NCBI RefSeq assembly: GCF_023016265.1
Contig: NZ_CP095412.1
Span: forward strand, 992,001-1,056,000
Direction of reading: 5' to 3'
DNA: 64,000 nt
From: Blastococcus sp. PRF04-17
Lineage (GTDB): Bacteria > Actinomycetota > Actinomycetes > Mycobacteriales > Geodermatophilaceae
The notes under the pieces were generated by a model. The model did not search any database. It was not told the DNA's origin and saw nothing but the letters and a program-made list of their open reading frames with translations. Positions 19,408 through 28,670 of the stretch are shown one piece after another. Every line of letters starts with the position of its first letter. The first letter of the stretch is position 1. Both the position numbers and the translations under genes were made by a program.

Positions 19408-20457
19408 TCAACTCCCTCCGTGCGCGGACTGCCGGCCCCCAGTGTGACGGTTGGGACGCAGCCGGAGCTGCACGTCCCCGCCCAGGGGGGTGACCTCGAC
19501 GATCGAGAAGGTCAGCGCGCCACCGATCGAGGGAATTCCCAGGTCGCTGACCAGGGACGGGCCGGCGCCGAGCAGCTTCGGTGCGACGTGGATCACCGCC
19601 TCGTCCACCAGCCCGTCGCGCAGGAACGCGGCGGCCAGGGTGGGCCCGCCTTCGAGCAGCACCCGGCGGACGTCACGCTCGAAGAGCTCGGCGAGCAGGG
19701 CCGCGGGGTCGGCCGCGCGGCTGACCAGCGTGGGGGCCGCGTCGTCGAGCACGCGGGCGGTCTCCGGCAGGCGGCCCTGGCGGTCGGCGATCACCCGCAG
19801 CGGCCGCCGCCCCGAGCCGTCGCGCACGGTCAGCTGCGGGTCGTCGGTCAGCGCCGTCCCCACACCGACCACCACCGCGTCGCAGGTGGCCCGCAGCCGG
19901 TGGACGGCGGCCCGCGCCTGCTCGCCGGTGATCCAGCGGCTGCTGCCGTCGGCTGCGGCCACCCGCCCGTCGAGGGTCGCAGCGGTCTTCCAGACGACGA
20001 ACGGCCGGTACTCGCGGACGCCGGTCAGCCAGCCGGCCAGGGCGCCGTCCTCCGCCTCGGACCGCTCGACCCCGAGGACGACGTCGACGCCCGCGGCGCG
20101 CAGCCGCTCCGCTCCCCCGGCGGCCAGCTCCGTCGGCTCCGGGACGGCGACGACGACGCGGGCGATGCCGGCGGCGAGCAGCGCGTCGGCGCACGGCCCG
20201 GTCCGGCCGGTGTGCGCGCACGGCTCGAGGGTGACGACGGCCGTGCCGCCGCGGGCCCGCTCGCCGGCCGCGGCCAGGGCCACCACCTCGGCGTGCGGCC
20301 CGCCCGGGGGCGCGGTCGCCCCCTCGCCGGCCGGCCCGCCCTCCGCGTCGAGGATCACGGCACCGACCGGCGGGTTCGGGCTCGTCGTCCCCAGGACAGC
20401 GGCACCCAGCTCGCGGGCCCGGGCCATCGCCCGGAGCTCCGTGGGACCGACGGTCAC
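19408..20457 (-). CDS. ribD: bifunctional pyrimidine deaminase / reductase
   Basis: Deaminates and reduces the early riboflavin intermediate. Of 349 residues, the first 145 are a zinc deaminase with PHAEVVAL and [17 protein letters not shown]; the remainder is a DHFR-like reductase with a [14 protein letters not shown] segment. GTG overlaps the rpe stop (GTGA). First committed rib gene of the run. No FMN riboswitch was seen upstream of rpe. Confidence 0.96.
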   Translation of the reverse strand: MTVGPTELRAMARARELGAAVLGTTSPNPPVGAVILDAEGGPAGEGATAPPGGPHAEVVALAAAGERARGGTAVVTLEPCAHTGRTGPCADALLAAGIARVVVAVPEPTELAAGGAERLRAAGVDVVLGVERSEAEDGALAGWLTGVREYRPFVVWKTAATLDGRVAAADGSSRWITGEQARAAVHRLRATCDAVVVGVGTALTDDPQLTVRDGSGRRPLRVIADRQGRLPETARVLDDAAPTLVSRAADPAALLAELFERDVRRVLLEGGPTLAAAFLRDGLVDEAVIHVAPKLLGAGPSLVSDLGIPSIGGALTFSIVEVTPLGGDVQLRLRPNRHTGGRQSAHGGS

Positions 20458-21125
20458 GCCGGCATGGCTCCGGCGGCCTGCGCCCGCAGGGCCTCGATCG
20501 CCTTCCCTGGATCGTCGGCCCCGTAGACCGCCGAGCCGGCCACGAAGACGTCGGCACCGGCCGCTGCGGCCTGCTCGATCGTGTCGGCGTTGATGCCGCC
20601 GTCCACCTCGACGAACAGCGTCAGGTGGCCGGCGTCGACGAGCTCACGGGCGCGGCGCACCTTGGGCAGGACGTCGGCGATGAACTCCTGTCCCCCGAAG
20701 CCGGGCTCGACGGTCATGACCAGCAGGGTGTCGAAGTCGCGGAGGACGTCGAGGAAGCCCTCGAGCGGCGTCCCGGGCTTGAGGGCCAGACCCGCGAGCG
20801 CGCCGGCGGCGCGGATGTCCCGGGCCACGGCCCGGGGGTCGGCGGCGGCCTCGGCGTGGATCGTGACGTTGCCGGCGCCGGCCTCGGCGTAGCCCGGCGC
20901 CCAGCGCTCCGGGTTCTCGATCATCAGGTGACAGTCGAGGGGCACCGGGCTGACCGCCTGTACCGCCGCCATGACCGGCAGGCCGAAGGTCAGGTTGGGC
21001 ACGAAGTGCGCGTCCATGACGTCGAAGTGCAGCCAGTCCGCGTCGGAGACCCGCCGGGACTCCTCGGCCAGGCGCGCGAAGTCCGCCGACAGCAGGCTCG
21101 GCGCGATCATCGGTTCCCGGGGCAC
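20454..21125 (-). CDS. rpe: ribulose-phosphate 3-epimerase
   Basis: Interconverts ribulose-5-P and xylulose-5-P, which fits a riboflavin operon that consumes ribulose-5-P. 223 residues from a GTG; an ATG at 21110 giving [14 protein letters not shown] is the more family-like start. TIM-barrel motifs: [12 protein letters not shown] and DCHLMIENP (metal/acid residues), VEPGFGGQ, and VDGGINADT. Divergent from a membrane-protein gene across 85 bp. Confidence 0.95.
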   Translation of the reverse strand: MPREPMIAPSLLSADFARLAEESRRVSDADWLHFDVMDAHFVPNLTFGLPVMAAVQAVSPVPLDCHLMIENPERWAPGYAEAGAGNVTIHAEAAADPRAVARDIRAAGALAGLALKPGTPLEGFLDVLRDFDTLLVMTVEPGFGGQEFIADVLPKVRRARELVDAGHLTLFVEVDGGINADTIEQAAAAGADVFVAGSAVYGADDPGKAIEALRAQAAGAMPA

Positions 21126-21210
21126 GTCCGCCGAGTCTAGGTGCCGGGCCGAACCACCCCTCCTCCGCGCGGCGGCCGCCCCAGCCCCGGGTCGGCCCTA
21201 GGCTTCGCCC

Positions 21211-21825
21211 GTGGCCGACGACCGAATGCAGCACGTGGAGGCCGAGGCGGCGGCGCAGCCTGCGGCGGAGGTCGGCTGGCAGCCGGTGGACTGGGCCGCC
21301 GAGCTGCGCCGGCGACGGTCCGCCGAGTGGCGGAACGTGACGCTGCTCGTCGCGGTGCTCCTCGCCGTCCCGCTGGTGAGCACCCTGGTCCTCGAGCGGC
21401 CGATGGGTGCCTCGGACTGGATCTGGCTCGCGTTGGCGCTCCTCGTGAGCGGCGACGCGAGCCTGTCGCATGCCACGGCGTCCGGACGGGTGCAATGGGA
21501 GGAGGCGGCCCGTCAGGAGGTCCGCATCGAGCACGCCCTGCGCACGCACGTGAGCATCGGCGCCGGCGATCGGGAGCTGGTCACGAAGCGGGCGCGGGCG
21601 ATCCGGTGGTGGTCGACGGCGGCCTTCGTCGTGTGCCCCCTGCTGTGCGCCGCCGCGCTCGCAGGGATGCAGGAAGCGGGCTTGAACGTCGTCGGGAGGG
21701 CGGCGGCCAGCGTGGCCGTCGTCCTCGTGTGCGGGTTGCTCGTGGTGTCCCGGTGGCGCCGGCTCCGGCTGGCACGGCGCTGGCTGGGCGATCCGCTGCC
21801 CCGCGAGACGGGTCCGCAGTGGTGA
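21211..21825 (+). CDS. predicted membrane protein, paralogue of 22973-23620
   Basis: 204 residues, GTG start, function unknown. A 40-residue N-terminal cytoplasmic part with QPVDWAAELRRRR is followed by two hydrophobic segments, a central charged stretch (EHALRTHVSIGAGDREL), two more hydrophobic segments and a basic tail with ARRWLGDPLPRE. The protein at 22973-23620 repeats this order (VDWAA near the N-terminus, YALRHRV in the middle, ARRWVADPPGP at the end), so the two are diverged duplicates. Its stop overlaps the next gene's GTG (GTGA). Confidence 0.75.
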   Translation: MADDRMQHVEAEAAAQPAAEVGWQPVDWAAELRRRRSAEWRNVTLLVAVLLAVPLVSTLVLERPMGASDWIWLALALLVSGDASLSHATASGRVQWEEAARQEVRIEHALRTHVSIGAGDRELVTKRARAIRWWSTAAFVVCPLLCAAALAGMQEAGLNVVGRAAASVAVVLVCGLLVVSRWRRLRLARRWLGDPLPRETGPQW

Positions 21826-22394
21826 ACCCCGAGGAGGGGATCACCGTCAGGCTGGCCGCGCTCTGCCTGGACGACAAGGGCCGGCTGCTGGACTACGGCC
21901 TGTGGGACGTCGCCGCACGAGGCGCACTGCTCGTGGACCTCGCGCGTGCCGGCCGGCTCACCGACGAGCCGGACGGGGTCGTCGTCGACGGCACGCCGAC
22001 CGCCTTCGGCCCGGCCGACCGGCTGCTGGCCGCCGTTCTGATCGAGCCCGAGCAGTCGCTGGACTGGTGGCTGGAGCATGGCGGAGTGCGCATGCGCGAG
22101 GTGGCCGAGGCCTGCGTGGCCGCCGGGCTGTGGACCGAGAGCCGGTCACTGCTGGGAACGCGCTACACCGATCACACGCCGCTCGCCGACCAGGAGCTGG
22201 ACCCGGAGCATCCCGACACAGCGGCGGTACTGGCGCTGGCGACGGCCTGCGGTGCGCTGGGACCGCCGGACGAGATCGGCGAGGAGCAACTGGTGCGCAC
22301 CGGCCCCCTGCGCTGGATCTGCGAGGCCGTCACCGACCACCTGCACCGCTCTCACCGGCGCAACCTCGGGATCGGCGCTGCCGGCCCCTTCTGA
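21822..22394 (+). CDS. GPP34-like (Golgi phosphoprotein 3 fold) protein
   Basis: 190 residues, GTG start overlapping the preceding stop. RLAALCLDDKGRLLDYGLWD, ARGALLVDLARAGRLT and the later LIEPEQSLDWWLEH and LGTRYTDHTPL segments resemble bacterial GPP34 proteins, which bind acidic lipids and occur in multiple copies in actinomycetes with unknown roles. No membrane segment. Coupling to a membrane protein suggests they work together at the membrane; that is inference. Confidence 0.6.
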   Translation: MNPEEGITVRLAALCLDDKGRLLDYGLWDVAARGALLVDLARAGRLTDEPDGVVVDGTPTAFGPADRLLAAVLIEPEQSLDWWLEHGGVRMREVAEACVAAGLWTESRSLLGTRYTDHTPLADQELDPEHPDTAAVLALATACGALGPPDEIGEEQLVRTGPLRWICEAVTDHLHRSHRRNLGIGAAGPF

Positions 22395-22399
22395 CGGCG

Positions 22400-22900
22400 T
22401 CAGCCGCGATCGGGCAGCGCGTTCCACTCCGCCCAGGAGAGGTCACGGCCCACGTACCGGGGGCGGGCGGGGAGCGGCCACACCTCCTCCAGCCAGCGCG
22501 GCACCAATTCGTCGAACGCCCGCTCGACGTCGCTGCCGACGAGCTCGTCGACGACCCACCAGGAGACCTCGGCGCCGGCCTCGCCCTGCTTCTCGGGCGG
22601 ATCGACGTAGAGGCAGCCGAGCAGCTCGGCCTCGTCCTCCTCGAACAGGCCGTACAGGAAGCTCTCGTGGGCGGCGATCTCGCGCTCGTGGTGGGCGAGG
22701 TCGTCGCGGTCGGCCTCGATCGTCATGTGCGCCGGCGGCCAGCCCCACGCCTCCCCGTAGATCGACCACAGCCGCTCGCGGGAGCCCATGACGGCCGGGT
22801 AGTCGATCTCGGTGTCGGCCGCGCCCATGGGGCGCAGGTGCTGCCCCGTCGGCAGGTCCACGCGGGTCGGGTGCGCGAAGTCGTCGGGGAGCCAGGCCAC
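22400..22900 (-). CDS. GNAT-like acetyltransferase
   Basis: 166 residues, GTG start. The N-terminal DLPTGQHLRPMGAADTEIDY and the strand ELLGCLYVDP followed by EVSWWVVDE fit a GNAT fold, but the acetyl-CoA pyrophosphate loop (R/Q-x-x-G-x-G/A) is not clearly visible, so activity is uncertain. It runs against the two flanking plus-strand genes. Substrate unknown. Confidence 0.6.
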   Translation of the reverse strand: MAWLPDDFAHPTRVDLPTGQHLRPMGAADTEIDYPAVMGSRERLWSIYGEAWGWPPAHMTIEADRDDLAHHEREIAAHESFLYGLFEEDEAELLGCLYVDPPEKQGEAGAEVSWWVVDELVGSDVERAFDELVPRWLEEVWPLPARPRYVGRDLSWAEWNALPDRG

Positions 22901-22972
22901 GGCGCCACGCTATCGGGCGGTCCTGCCCGGGTGAACCTGCAGGTCGGGGCCGCGTGTCATTAGCCTGCGGCC

Positions 22973-23620
22973 ATGACCGAGACCGGCGAGTCCGTCGACT
23001 GGGCGGCCGTCGAACGGCGGGAGCGCCGATCCGGCGGGCCGGCGTTCCTCGTCTCCGCGGCGTTCTTCGCGGCCATCGTGCTGCTCACCGGGCGCTTCGT
23101 GCTGAGGGAGGGCAGTGCGGCCTGGCTCGCGGTGGGGATCTTCCTCGCCGGTTTCGCCCTCCTCCAGGCGGTCGTGGTGCTCCGCGCCCGCACCGGCCCG
23201 CGCGCCCGCATGCTGCGGTTCCGCTACGCGCTGCGGCATCGCGTCGACCCGGGGCCGGGCGTGCGTGAGCGGGTCGATGTCGCCGCCCGCCAGCTCTCGG
23301 GCATGCGCACCCTGGGGTGGATCTTCCCGCTGACTCCCGCGGCGCTGTTGCTGGGGGCTCGGTGGGACCGGCCACTGACGACCGTGCCGGCCGCCCTGGT
23401 CGTCGCCGGGGCGACCGTCGCGTTCGTCGTCCACTGGCGCCGGACGACGGCCGCGGCGCGCCGCTGGGTGGCCGACCCGCCGGGACCGGCGCGCGAGGTG
23501 CCACCGCCGACGCGCCGCGAGCGACTGACGTCCGGCCGCGGCCTCCTGTGGCTCCTCGTGGGCACGCTGGTGATCGGAGTCGGCGTGGGCCTGGTCGGCG
23601 TGCTGGTGTTCGGCGACTGA
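22973..23620 (+). CDS. predicted membrane protein, paralogue of 21211-21825
   Basis: 215 residues, ATG start. N-terminal SVDWAAVERRERR, four central hydrophobic segments, then ARRWVADPPGPARE and a final hydrophobic helix absent from its paralogue. Function unknown. The two copies bracket the GPP34-like and GNAT-like genes, forming an insertion between rsmB and rpe, which are adjacent in many actinomycetes. Confidence 0.75.
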   Translation: MTETGESVDWAAVERRERRSGGPAFLVSAAFFAAIVLLTGRFVLREGSAAWLAVGIFLAGFALLQAVVVLRARTGPRARMLRFRYALRHRVDPGPGVRERVDVAARQLSGMRTLGWIFPLTPAALLLGARWDRPLTTVPAALVVAGATVAFVVHWRRTTAAARRWVADPPGPAREVPPPTRRERLTSGRGLLWLLVGTLVIGVGVGLVGVLVFGD

Positions 23621-23626
23621 CGCCGG

Positions 23627-25025
23627 TCAGCGGGTGCGGCGGAGCAGCGCCATGAACATGGCGTCGGTGCCGTGCCGGTGCGGCCACAGCTGCCCGTACT
23701 CACCGCGGGCCATGTCGGGCACCTCCGGGAACAGCGGCGCGACCGGCAGCACCTCGACGTCGTCGCGGGCCGCGGCGGCGTCCACGACCTCGACGGTCTC
23801 CGCCGTGTGCGGGGAGCAGGTCACGTAGGCGACGACCCCGCCGGGGCGCACCGAGGCGAGCGCACTGTCCAGCAGGGCGGTCTGCAGCTCGACCAGCGGG
23901 GGGACGTCGTCCGGCGTCCGACGCCAGCGCACCTCGGGCGGCGGCGCAGGGGCCCCGAGCCCCGTGCAGGGGGCGTCGAGCAGCACGCGGTCGAAGGTGC
24001 CGGGTGCCCACGGCGGCGCCGTGCTGTCGGCGGTGAGCACCTCGACGTCGTCCTCACCGGACAGCGCCGTGCGGACGAGCTCGGCCCGGTGCGGGGCACG
24101 GTCGGCTGCGGTCAGCCGTACGCCGGCCCGGCCGGACGGCGGCCAGCACCCCCGACTTGCCGCCGGGCCCGGCGCACACGTCCAGCCATGCGGTGTCGCG
24201 ACCTTCGAGCGGCGCGCGGGTCAGCAGGAGGGCCGCGAGCTGGCTGCCCTCGTCCTGCACGGCGGCGTCCCCGGACCGCACGGACCGGAGCCGTCCTGGG
24301 TCGCCCGAGGGCAGCCGGACGGCATACGGCGACCACGGCCCCGGCTGCCCGCCCGACTCCTCGGCGAGCGCCGCCCGGTCGATCCGGCGGGCCACCAGGT
24401 GCACCTCCGGCGCCGCGTCGTCGGCGAGCAGCGCCGGCTCGACCTCGTCCGCCCGGTCGAGCGCGTCCCGCCACGCGCCGACGATCCAGCGCGGATGGTC
24501 GGTGGCCAGCGCCAGCCGCTCGTCGCCGTCGGCCCCCAGCCGGTCCAGCCACGCCGCCCGGTCGCCGCCCGCGGCCACCTTGCGCAGGACGGCGTTGACC
24601 AGACCGGAAGCGCCGGTGCCGACGATCGCGCGGGTGAGGTCGACGGTGGTGTCCACCGCAGCGTGCGACGGCACGCGCAGGTCGATCAGCTGGTAGACGC
24701 CCAGTCGCAGCAGATCGAGCACCCGCGGGTCGAGGTCGGCCAGCGGGCGGGACACGAGGCCGGCCAGGATCGCGTCGAGCGTGCCCTGGGCGCGCAGCGT
24801 GCCGTAGGCCAGCTGCGTGGCGAAGGCGGCGTCCCGCTCGTCGAGCTCGGGCCGTTCGCGCAGCAGCTGCGGCAGGAGCAGGTTGGCGTAGGCGTCCCGA
24901 GAGGTGACGCCGTCCAGCACGTCGTAGGCGGTCAGCCGGGCGCCGTCCAGCCGGGGACGGCGGGTCGCGGGGTGCCGTCGGCGTCCCGGACCCGAACCAC
25001 CCTTCCGGCGGGGCGGCGAGCTCAC
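23627..25025 (-). pseudogene. rsmB: 16S rRNA m5C967 methyltransferase, frameshifted
   Basis: GTG at 25025 overlaps the fmt stop. The N-terminal NusB-like RNA-binding domain and the SAM-binding motif [11 protein letters not shown] are in one frame; at about 24120 the frame shifts by one base (one extra or two missing) and the catalytic part continues in another frame with [26 protein letters not shown] and CSPHTAETVEVV (the two catalytic cysteines). Restoring the frame would give about 465 residues, normal for RsmB. Both halves are otherwise intact, and fmt next to it is also frameshifted, so base-calling errors are as likely as true decay. Confidence 0.85.
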
Positions 25026-25950
25026 GTGCCCACCCGTTCCCCCGCGGCCGGGCGGGCGCCGCGGGCCCAGTCGGCGGCCGGGAACATGCGCTTGCCGGCG
25101 GGCTGGACCTCGCCCAGCCGCACCGCGCCGTTGCCCGTGCCGACGCAGACCTCGCGCCCGTCGACCGCCAGCTCGCCGGGCGCGAGGTCCGGGCCGTCCG
25201 GCAGGGGCGTGACGGGCCCGAGTCGCAGCCGCTCGCCGCGCCACGTCGTCCAGGCGCCCGGGGCCGGCGTGACGCCGCGGATGCGCCGGTCGACCACGTG
25301 CGCGGGCAGCGCCCAGTCGACGCGGGCGTCGGCGGTCTCGATCCGCGGGGCGAGGCTGATGCCCTCGGCCGCTGCGGGCGCGCCTCGAGGGTGCCGTCGG
25401 CGATGCCGTCGAGGGTGGCCACCAGCAGGGCGGCGCCGCTGACCGAGAGCCGGCCGAGCAGGTCGCCGGCGGTGTCGCGTGGACCGATCGCCTCGGTCAC
25501 GGTGCCGAAGACCGGACCGGTGTCGAGCCCCGCCTCCAGGCGGAAGGTCGCCGCACCGGTGATCTCGTCGCCGGCCATGATCGCGTGCTGCACCGGCGCC
25601 GCGCCCCGCCAGGCGGGCAGCAGCGAGAAGTGCAGGTTGATCCAGCCGTGCCGCGGCAGGTCGAGGGCGGCCCGCGGGATCAGCGCACCGTAGGCGACGA
25701 CCGGTGCGGCGTCGACGTCGAGGGTGGCCAGCTGCTCGAGGAACTCCGGCTCGCGCGGCGACCGCGGCTGCAGGACGGGAATCCCGGCGGCGTCGGCCCG
25801 CTCGGCGACCGGTGACCGGCTGAGCCTCCGGCCGCGGCCGGAGGGGGCGTCGGGCCGGGTGAGCACCGCGACCACCTCGTGCCGCGACGCCAGCAGCGCC
25901 TCGAGCGACGGAACGGCCGGCTCCGGCGTGCCGGCGAACAGGAGCCTCAG
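25022..25950 (-). pseudogene. fmt: methionyl-tRNA formyltransferase, frameshifted
   Basis: Formylates initiator Met-t[30 protein letters not shown] and [17 protein letters not shown] (the catalytic Asn/His region) are in one frame; at about 25370-25376 one base appears to be missing and the C-terminal RNA-binding part ([26 protein letters not shown]) lies in another frame to 25022. In the position normally held by the start Met stands CTG at 25950, overlapping the def stop as CTGA; the nearest in-frame ATG is at 26010, well inside def. An intact fmt is expected in most bacteria, so an assembly error is likely. Confidence 0.85.
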
Positions 25951-26492
25951 TGGGGGCTCACCTTCACGACGGGAGCCGGTGCCGGGAGGTAGGCCTGCTC
26001 GCCGGTCCACTCGGCCGCGGCGAGCTCGGCCAGTGCGGCGGCCCGCGCCTCGGCGTCCAGCCGGTCGACGAACAGGACCCCCTCGAGGTGGTCGGTCTCG
26101 TGCTGGATGGCGCGGGCGAGCAGCTCCGACCCCTCCACCTCGACCGGTTCGCCGTGCATGTTCCAGCCGCTGGCCACGACGTGCAGGTGGCGGCGGCAGT
26201 CCCAGCGGTAGCCCGGGATGGACAGGCAGCCCTCCGGCGCCTCCTCGGTCTCCTCGCCCACCGGGAGGACGTCCGGGTTCACCAGGTGGCCGACCTCGCC
26301 GTCGACGTACCAGGTGAACACCCGGAGCCCGACACCGATCTGCGGAGCGGCCAGGCCGGCGCCGCCCGCGGCGAACATCGTCTCGGTCAGGTCGCCGACC
26401 AGCTGCCGGAGCTCCTTGTCGAAGTCCACGACAGGGGTCGCCGGGGTGCGCAGCACCGGGTCGCCGAACAGCCGGATCGGGGTCACGCTCAC
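25947..26492 (-). CDS. def: peptide deformylase
   Basis: Removes the N-formyl group from nascent proteins, the partner function of fmt. 181 residues, GTG start. All three metal motifs are present: [17 protein letters not shown] and QHETDHLEG (HExxH variant with Cys ligand). Short C-terminal tail as in actinobacterial type I enzymes. Followed by fmt and rsmB in the same direction. Confidence 0.97.
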   Translation of the reverse strand: MSVTPIRLFGDPVLRTPATPVVDFDKELRQLVGDLTETMFAAGGAGLAAPQIGVGLRVFTWYVDGEVGHLVNPDVLPVGEETEEAPEGCLSIPGYRWDCRRHLHVVASGWNMHGEPVEVEGSELLARAIQHETDHLEGVLFVDRLDAEARAAALAELAAAEWTGEQAYLPAPAPVVKVSPH

Positions 26493-26548
26493 CGCTCGAT
26501 CCTAGGCGGCGTCCGCGTCAGCCCAGCGCGACGACCGCCACCCCGCGA

Positions 26549-26613
26549 CCGTGATCATCGTCAAGTGGCTGCCGGACACGCTGGAGGCAGCAGCCACCTG
26601 CCGATGATCACGG
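26549..26613. terminator. large palindrome between priA and def
   Basis: Perfect 12-bp arms CCGTGATCATCG (26549-26560) and CGATGATCACGG (26602-26613), with a second inner pair TGGCTGC/GCAGCCA (26566-26572 / 26590-26596). It starts 7 nt after the priA stop on the minus strand. No T-run follows, which is usual for actinomycete terminators. Confidence 0.5.
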
Positions 26614-26619
26614 GGTGAT

Positions 26620-28575
26620 TCAGGCCAGGTCGAGGGGGTCGAGCTGCACGCGCACGTGCTCGGCGACCTTCCTGGCGCTGCGCACGCCCTGCACCTCGCT
26701 GAGCGCGTGCGCCAGCGCCACTCCCTCGGTGCGCGGCACCCGCACCAGATAGCGCTCCCGCTCGCCCTCCTGGCCGGGCCGGGGCGGCTCCGGCACCGGG
26801 CCCAGCAGGTCGGCGCCCTCGGGCAGCCGCAGGTCGTCGAGGAACTCCGCGAGGGCTGCGGGCGAACCGGAGAGCGCGGCGATGCGGGTGGCCGGGGGAA
26901 AGCCCAGTTCCCGCCGGTCGGCGAGCTCGCGGGCGGCCAGCCCCGCCGGATCCCAGCGGACCAGCGCTTGGACGACGGGGTGCGCGGCGTCGGCCGCGAC
27001 GACGACCGCCCCTCCCGTGGCGGCCGGCCGGACGAGGGCGGCGGCGTTCATCCAGCGGCGCAGGGCCTCCTCGCCGGCCCGCAGGTCGGCCCGGCCGAGC
27101 AGCGCCCAGGAGTCGAGCAGCAGCGCCGCGCCGTAGCCGCCCTCGGCCACCGGCTCCGCGCCCGGGGTGGACACCACCAGCGACGGCCCGGCGGGCACCG
27201 TAGCGAGCACGCCCGACGTGCTGCCGGAGGTGCGGACCGTCGTCCCCGGGAACGCCCGGGCGAGCTCCTCGGCCGTCCGCGACTCCCCCACCACCGCCGC
27301 GCGCAGCTTGGTCCCGTGGCAGTGCGGGCAGTCGAACGTCGCCGCCGGCCGGGCGCACCAACGGCAGGCGGGGATCCGGGCACCGCCCGGACCGGGACGT
27401 GGCGAGATGCCCAGCGGCCCGGCGCAGTGTGCGCACCGGGCCGGCAACCGGCAGCGGGCGCAGGACAGCGAGGGCACGTAGCCGCGGCGGGGCACCTGCA
27501 CCAGCACCGGCGCGCCACCGGCGAGGGCCTTCCGCGCGACCTCGTGCGCCAGCGAGGGCAGCCGGGCGGAACGGGCTGCGGGGTCGCGGGCCAGCTCGAA
27601 GTCGTCGCCGAGGGCTTGGACCCGCGGCGCGGCCGACCGCAGGACCACGCGATCGGCGACCAGTTCGTGCGCCCAGCCGGACTCCACGAGCAGCGCCGCC
27701 TCGGCGGTCCGCGCGGTACCGGCGACGACGGCCGCGCAGCTGTCCAGCCAGGCCCGCTGGACCAGCACGTCGCGCACGTGCGGATAGGGGGCGTGCTCGT
27801 CGGCGTGCAGGTCGTCGCCGTCGTCCCAGACGACGACGAGCCCCATGTCCCGGACCGGCGCGAACATCGCCGAGCGGGTGCCCAGGACCACCTGGGCGGC
27901 GCCGCGGGAGGCGGCGAGGAAGGAGCGGTAGCGCTTCTCGGGCGAGTCGTCGGCGCGCAACACCGTGTACGAGTGCTCCGGCAGCAGCCGCGCCGCTGCG
28001 GCGGTGAGCCGGTCCAGGTCGCGGCCGTCGGGGACGACGACCAGCGCGCCCCGCCGTCCGGCGAGCGCGGCCTGGCACAGCTCGACCAGGCGGGCGGGCC
28101 AGTCCTCCCCGGGCAGCGCCGTCCAGACCGCTCGGGCGGGCCGCCCCTCCGCCAGGGCGGTCAGCAGCCCCGGGCCGGCGGAGTACCGGGCGAAGCCAGC
28201 AGGGTCGGGCGCCCCGGGAAGGGCCGCCGGCGTCGGGGTGTCGCGCTTCTCGGCGGCGGCGCGGCGCGGGGGCAGCGCCAGCCGCAGGACGTCGCCCATG
28301 GTGCCGGCGTACCGGTCGGCCACCTGCCGGGCCAGGCGGGCGACCTGCGGGGTGAGCACCGGCTCGCCGGAGGGTACGTGCGCCAGCGGCAGCAGCTTGC
28401 CGGAGAAGTCCGTGGCGTCGTCCAGCGACAGCACGAACCCGTCGAGCAGCTGCCCGCTGAACCGGACCCGCACCCGGCAGCCGGGCCGCACCACGTCGGC
28501 GAACTTCTCGGGGACGGCGTAGTCGAAGGGCCGGTCCAGGTGGGCCAGGGGCACATCGACGACGACCCGGGCCAC
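26620..28575 (-). CDS. priA: primosomal protein N', helicase-inactive actinobacterial form
   Basis: DNA-structure-binding primosome protein. From GTG 28575 (VARVVVDVPLAHLDRPFDY, the usual N-terminal 3'-DNA-binding domain) it has 651 residues; the frame extends upstream to 28722 into metK, so the start is uncertain. The zinc region [14 protein letters not shown] and CRWCARP...CPHC is kept (about residues 368-415). The Walker A GxGKT is absent (ALPGEDWPA at that point) and the DEEH box reads VVWDDGDDLHADEHAPYP, so it should bind DNA but not unwind it. That is typical for actinomycetes. A structured repeat lies in its upstream region. Confidence 0.88.
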   Translation of the reverse strand: MARVVVDVPLAHLDRPFDYAVPEKFADVVRPGCRVRVRFSGQLLDGFVLSLDDATDFSGKLLPLAHVPSGEPVLTPQVARLARQVADRYAGTMGDVLRLALPPRRAAAEKRDTPTPAALPGAPDPAGFARYSAGPGLLTALAEGRPARAVWTALPGEDWPARLVELCQAALAGRRGALVVVPDGRDLDRLTAAAARLLPEHSYTVLRADDSPEKRYRSFLAASRGAAQVVLGTRSAMFAPVRDMGLVVVWDDGDDLHADEHAPYPHVRDVLVQRAWLDSCAAVVAGTARTAEAALLVESGWAHELVADRVVLRSAAPRVQALGDDFELARDPAARSARLPSLAHEVARKALAGGAPVLVQVPRRGYVPSLSCARCRLPARCAHCAGPLGISPRPGPGGARIPACRWCARPAATFDCPHCHGTKLRAAVVGESRTAEELARAFPGTTVRTSGSTSGVLATVPAGPSLVVSTPGAEPVAEGGYGAALLLDSWALLGRADLRAGEEALRRWMNAAALVRPAATGGAVVVAADAAHPVVQALVRWDPAGLAARELADRRELGFPPATRIAALSGSPAALAEFLDDLRLPEGADLLGPVPEPPRPGQEGERERYLVRVPRTEGVALAHALSEVQGVRSARKVAEHVRVQLDPLDLA

Positions 28576-28600
28576 CAACGGGCGGCCCGGGTCGCCGGCA

Positions 28601-28657
28601 GAAGGACCCGCTTCCGCCCACTCCTCGCGAGCTCGGAGCGGGCCCCTGAAGCGGGCC
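28601..28657. repeat. structured intergenic repeat, copy B
   Basis: Between metK and priA. Contains GAAGGACCCGCTTC, then CTCGCGAGCTCGGAGCGGGCC and CCTGAAGCGGG. Arms CCCGCTTC (28607-28614) and GAAGCGGG (28648-28655) are exact complements. Same framework as copies A and C, opposite orientation relative to the upstream gene. Confidence 0.7.
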
Positions 28658-28670
28658 TGAGTGTCCTCGC

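Noticed and set aside
21126-21210. Possible FMN riboswitch before the rib operon
   Set aside because: The RFN consensus core (GGGGCAGGGTGAAA-type) is absent and 85 bp is too short.
24960-25025. Similar GGTGGTTCGGG stretches near 21150 and 25000 as a repeat family
   Set aside because: The shared stretch is about 12 bp in GC-rich sequence without common structure, too short to support.
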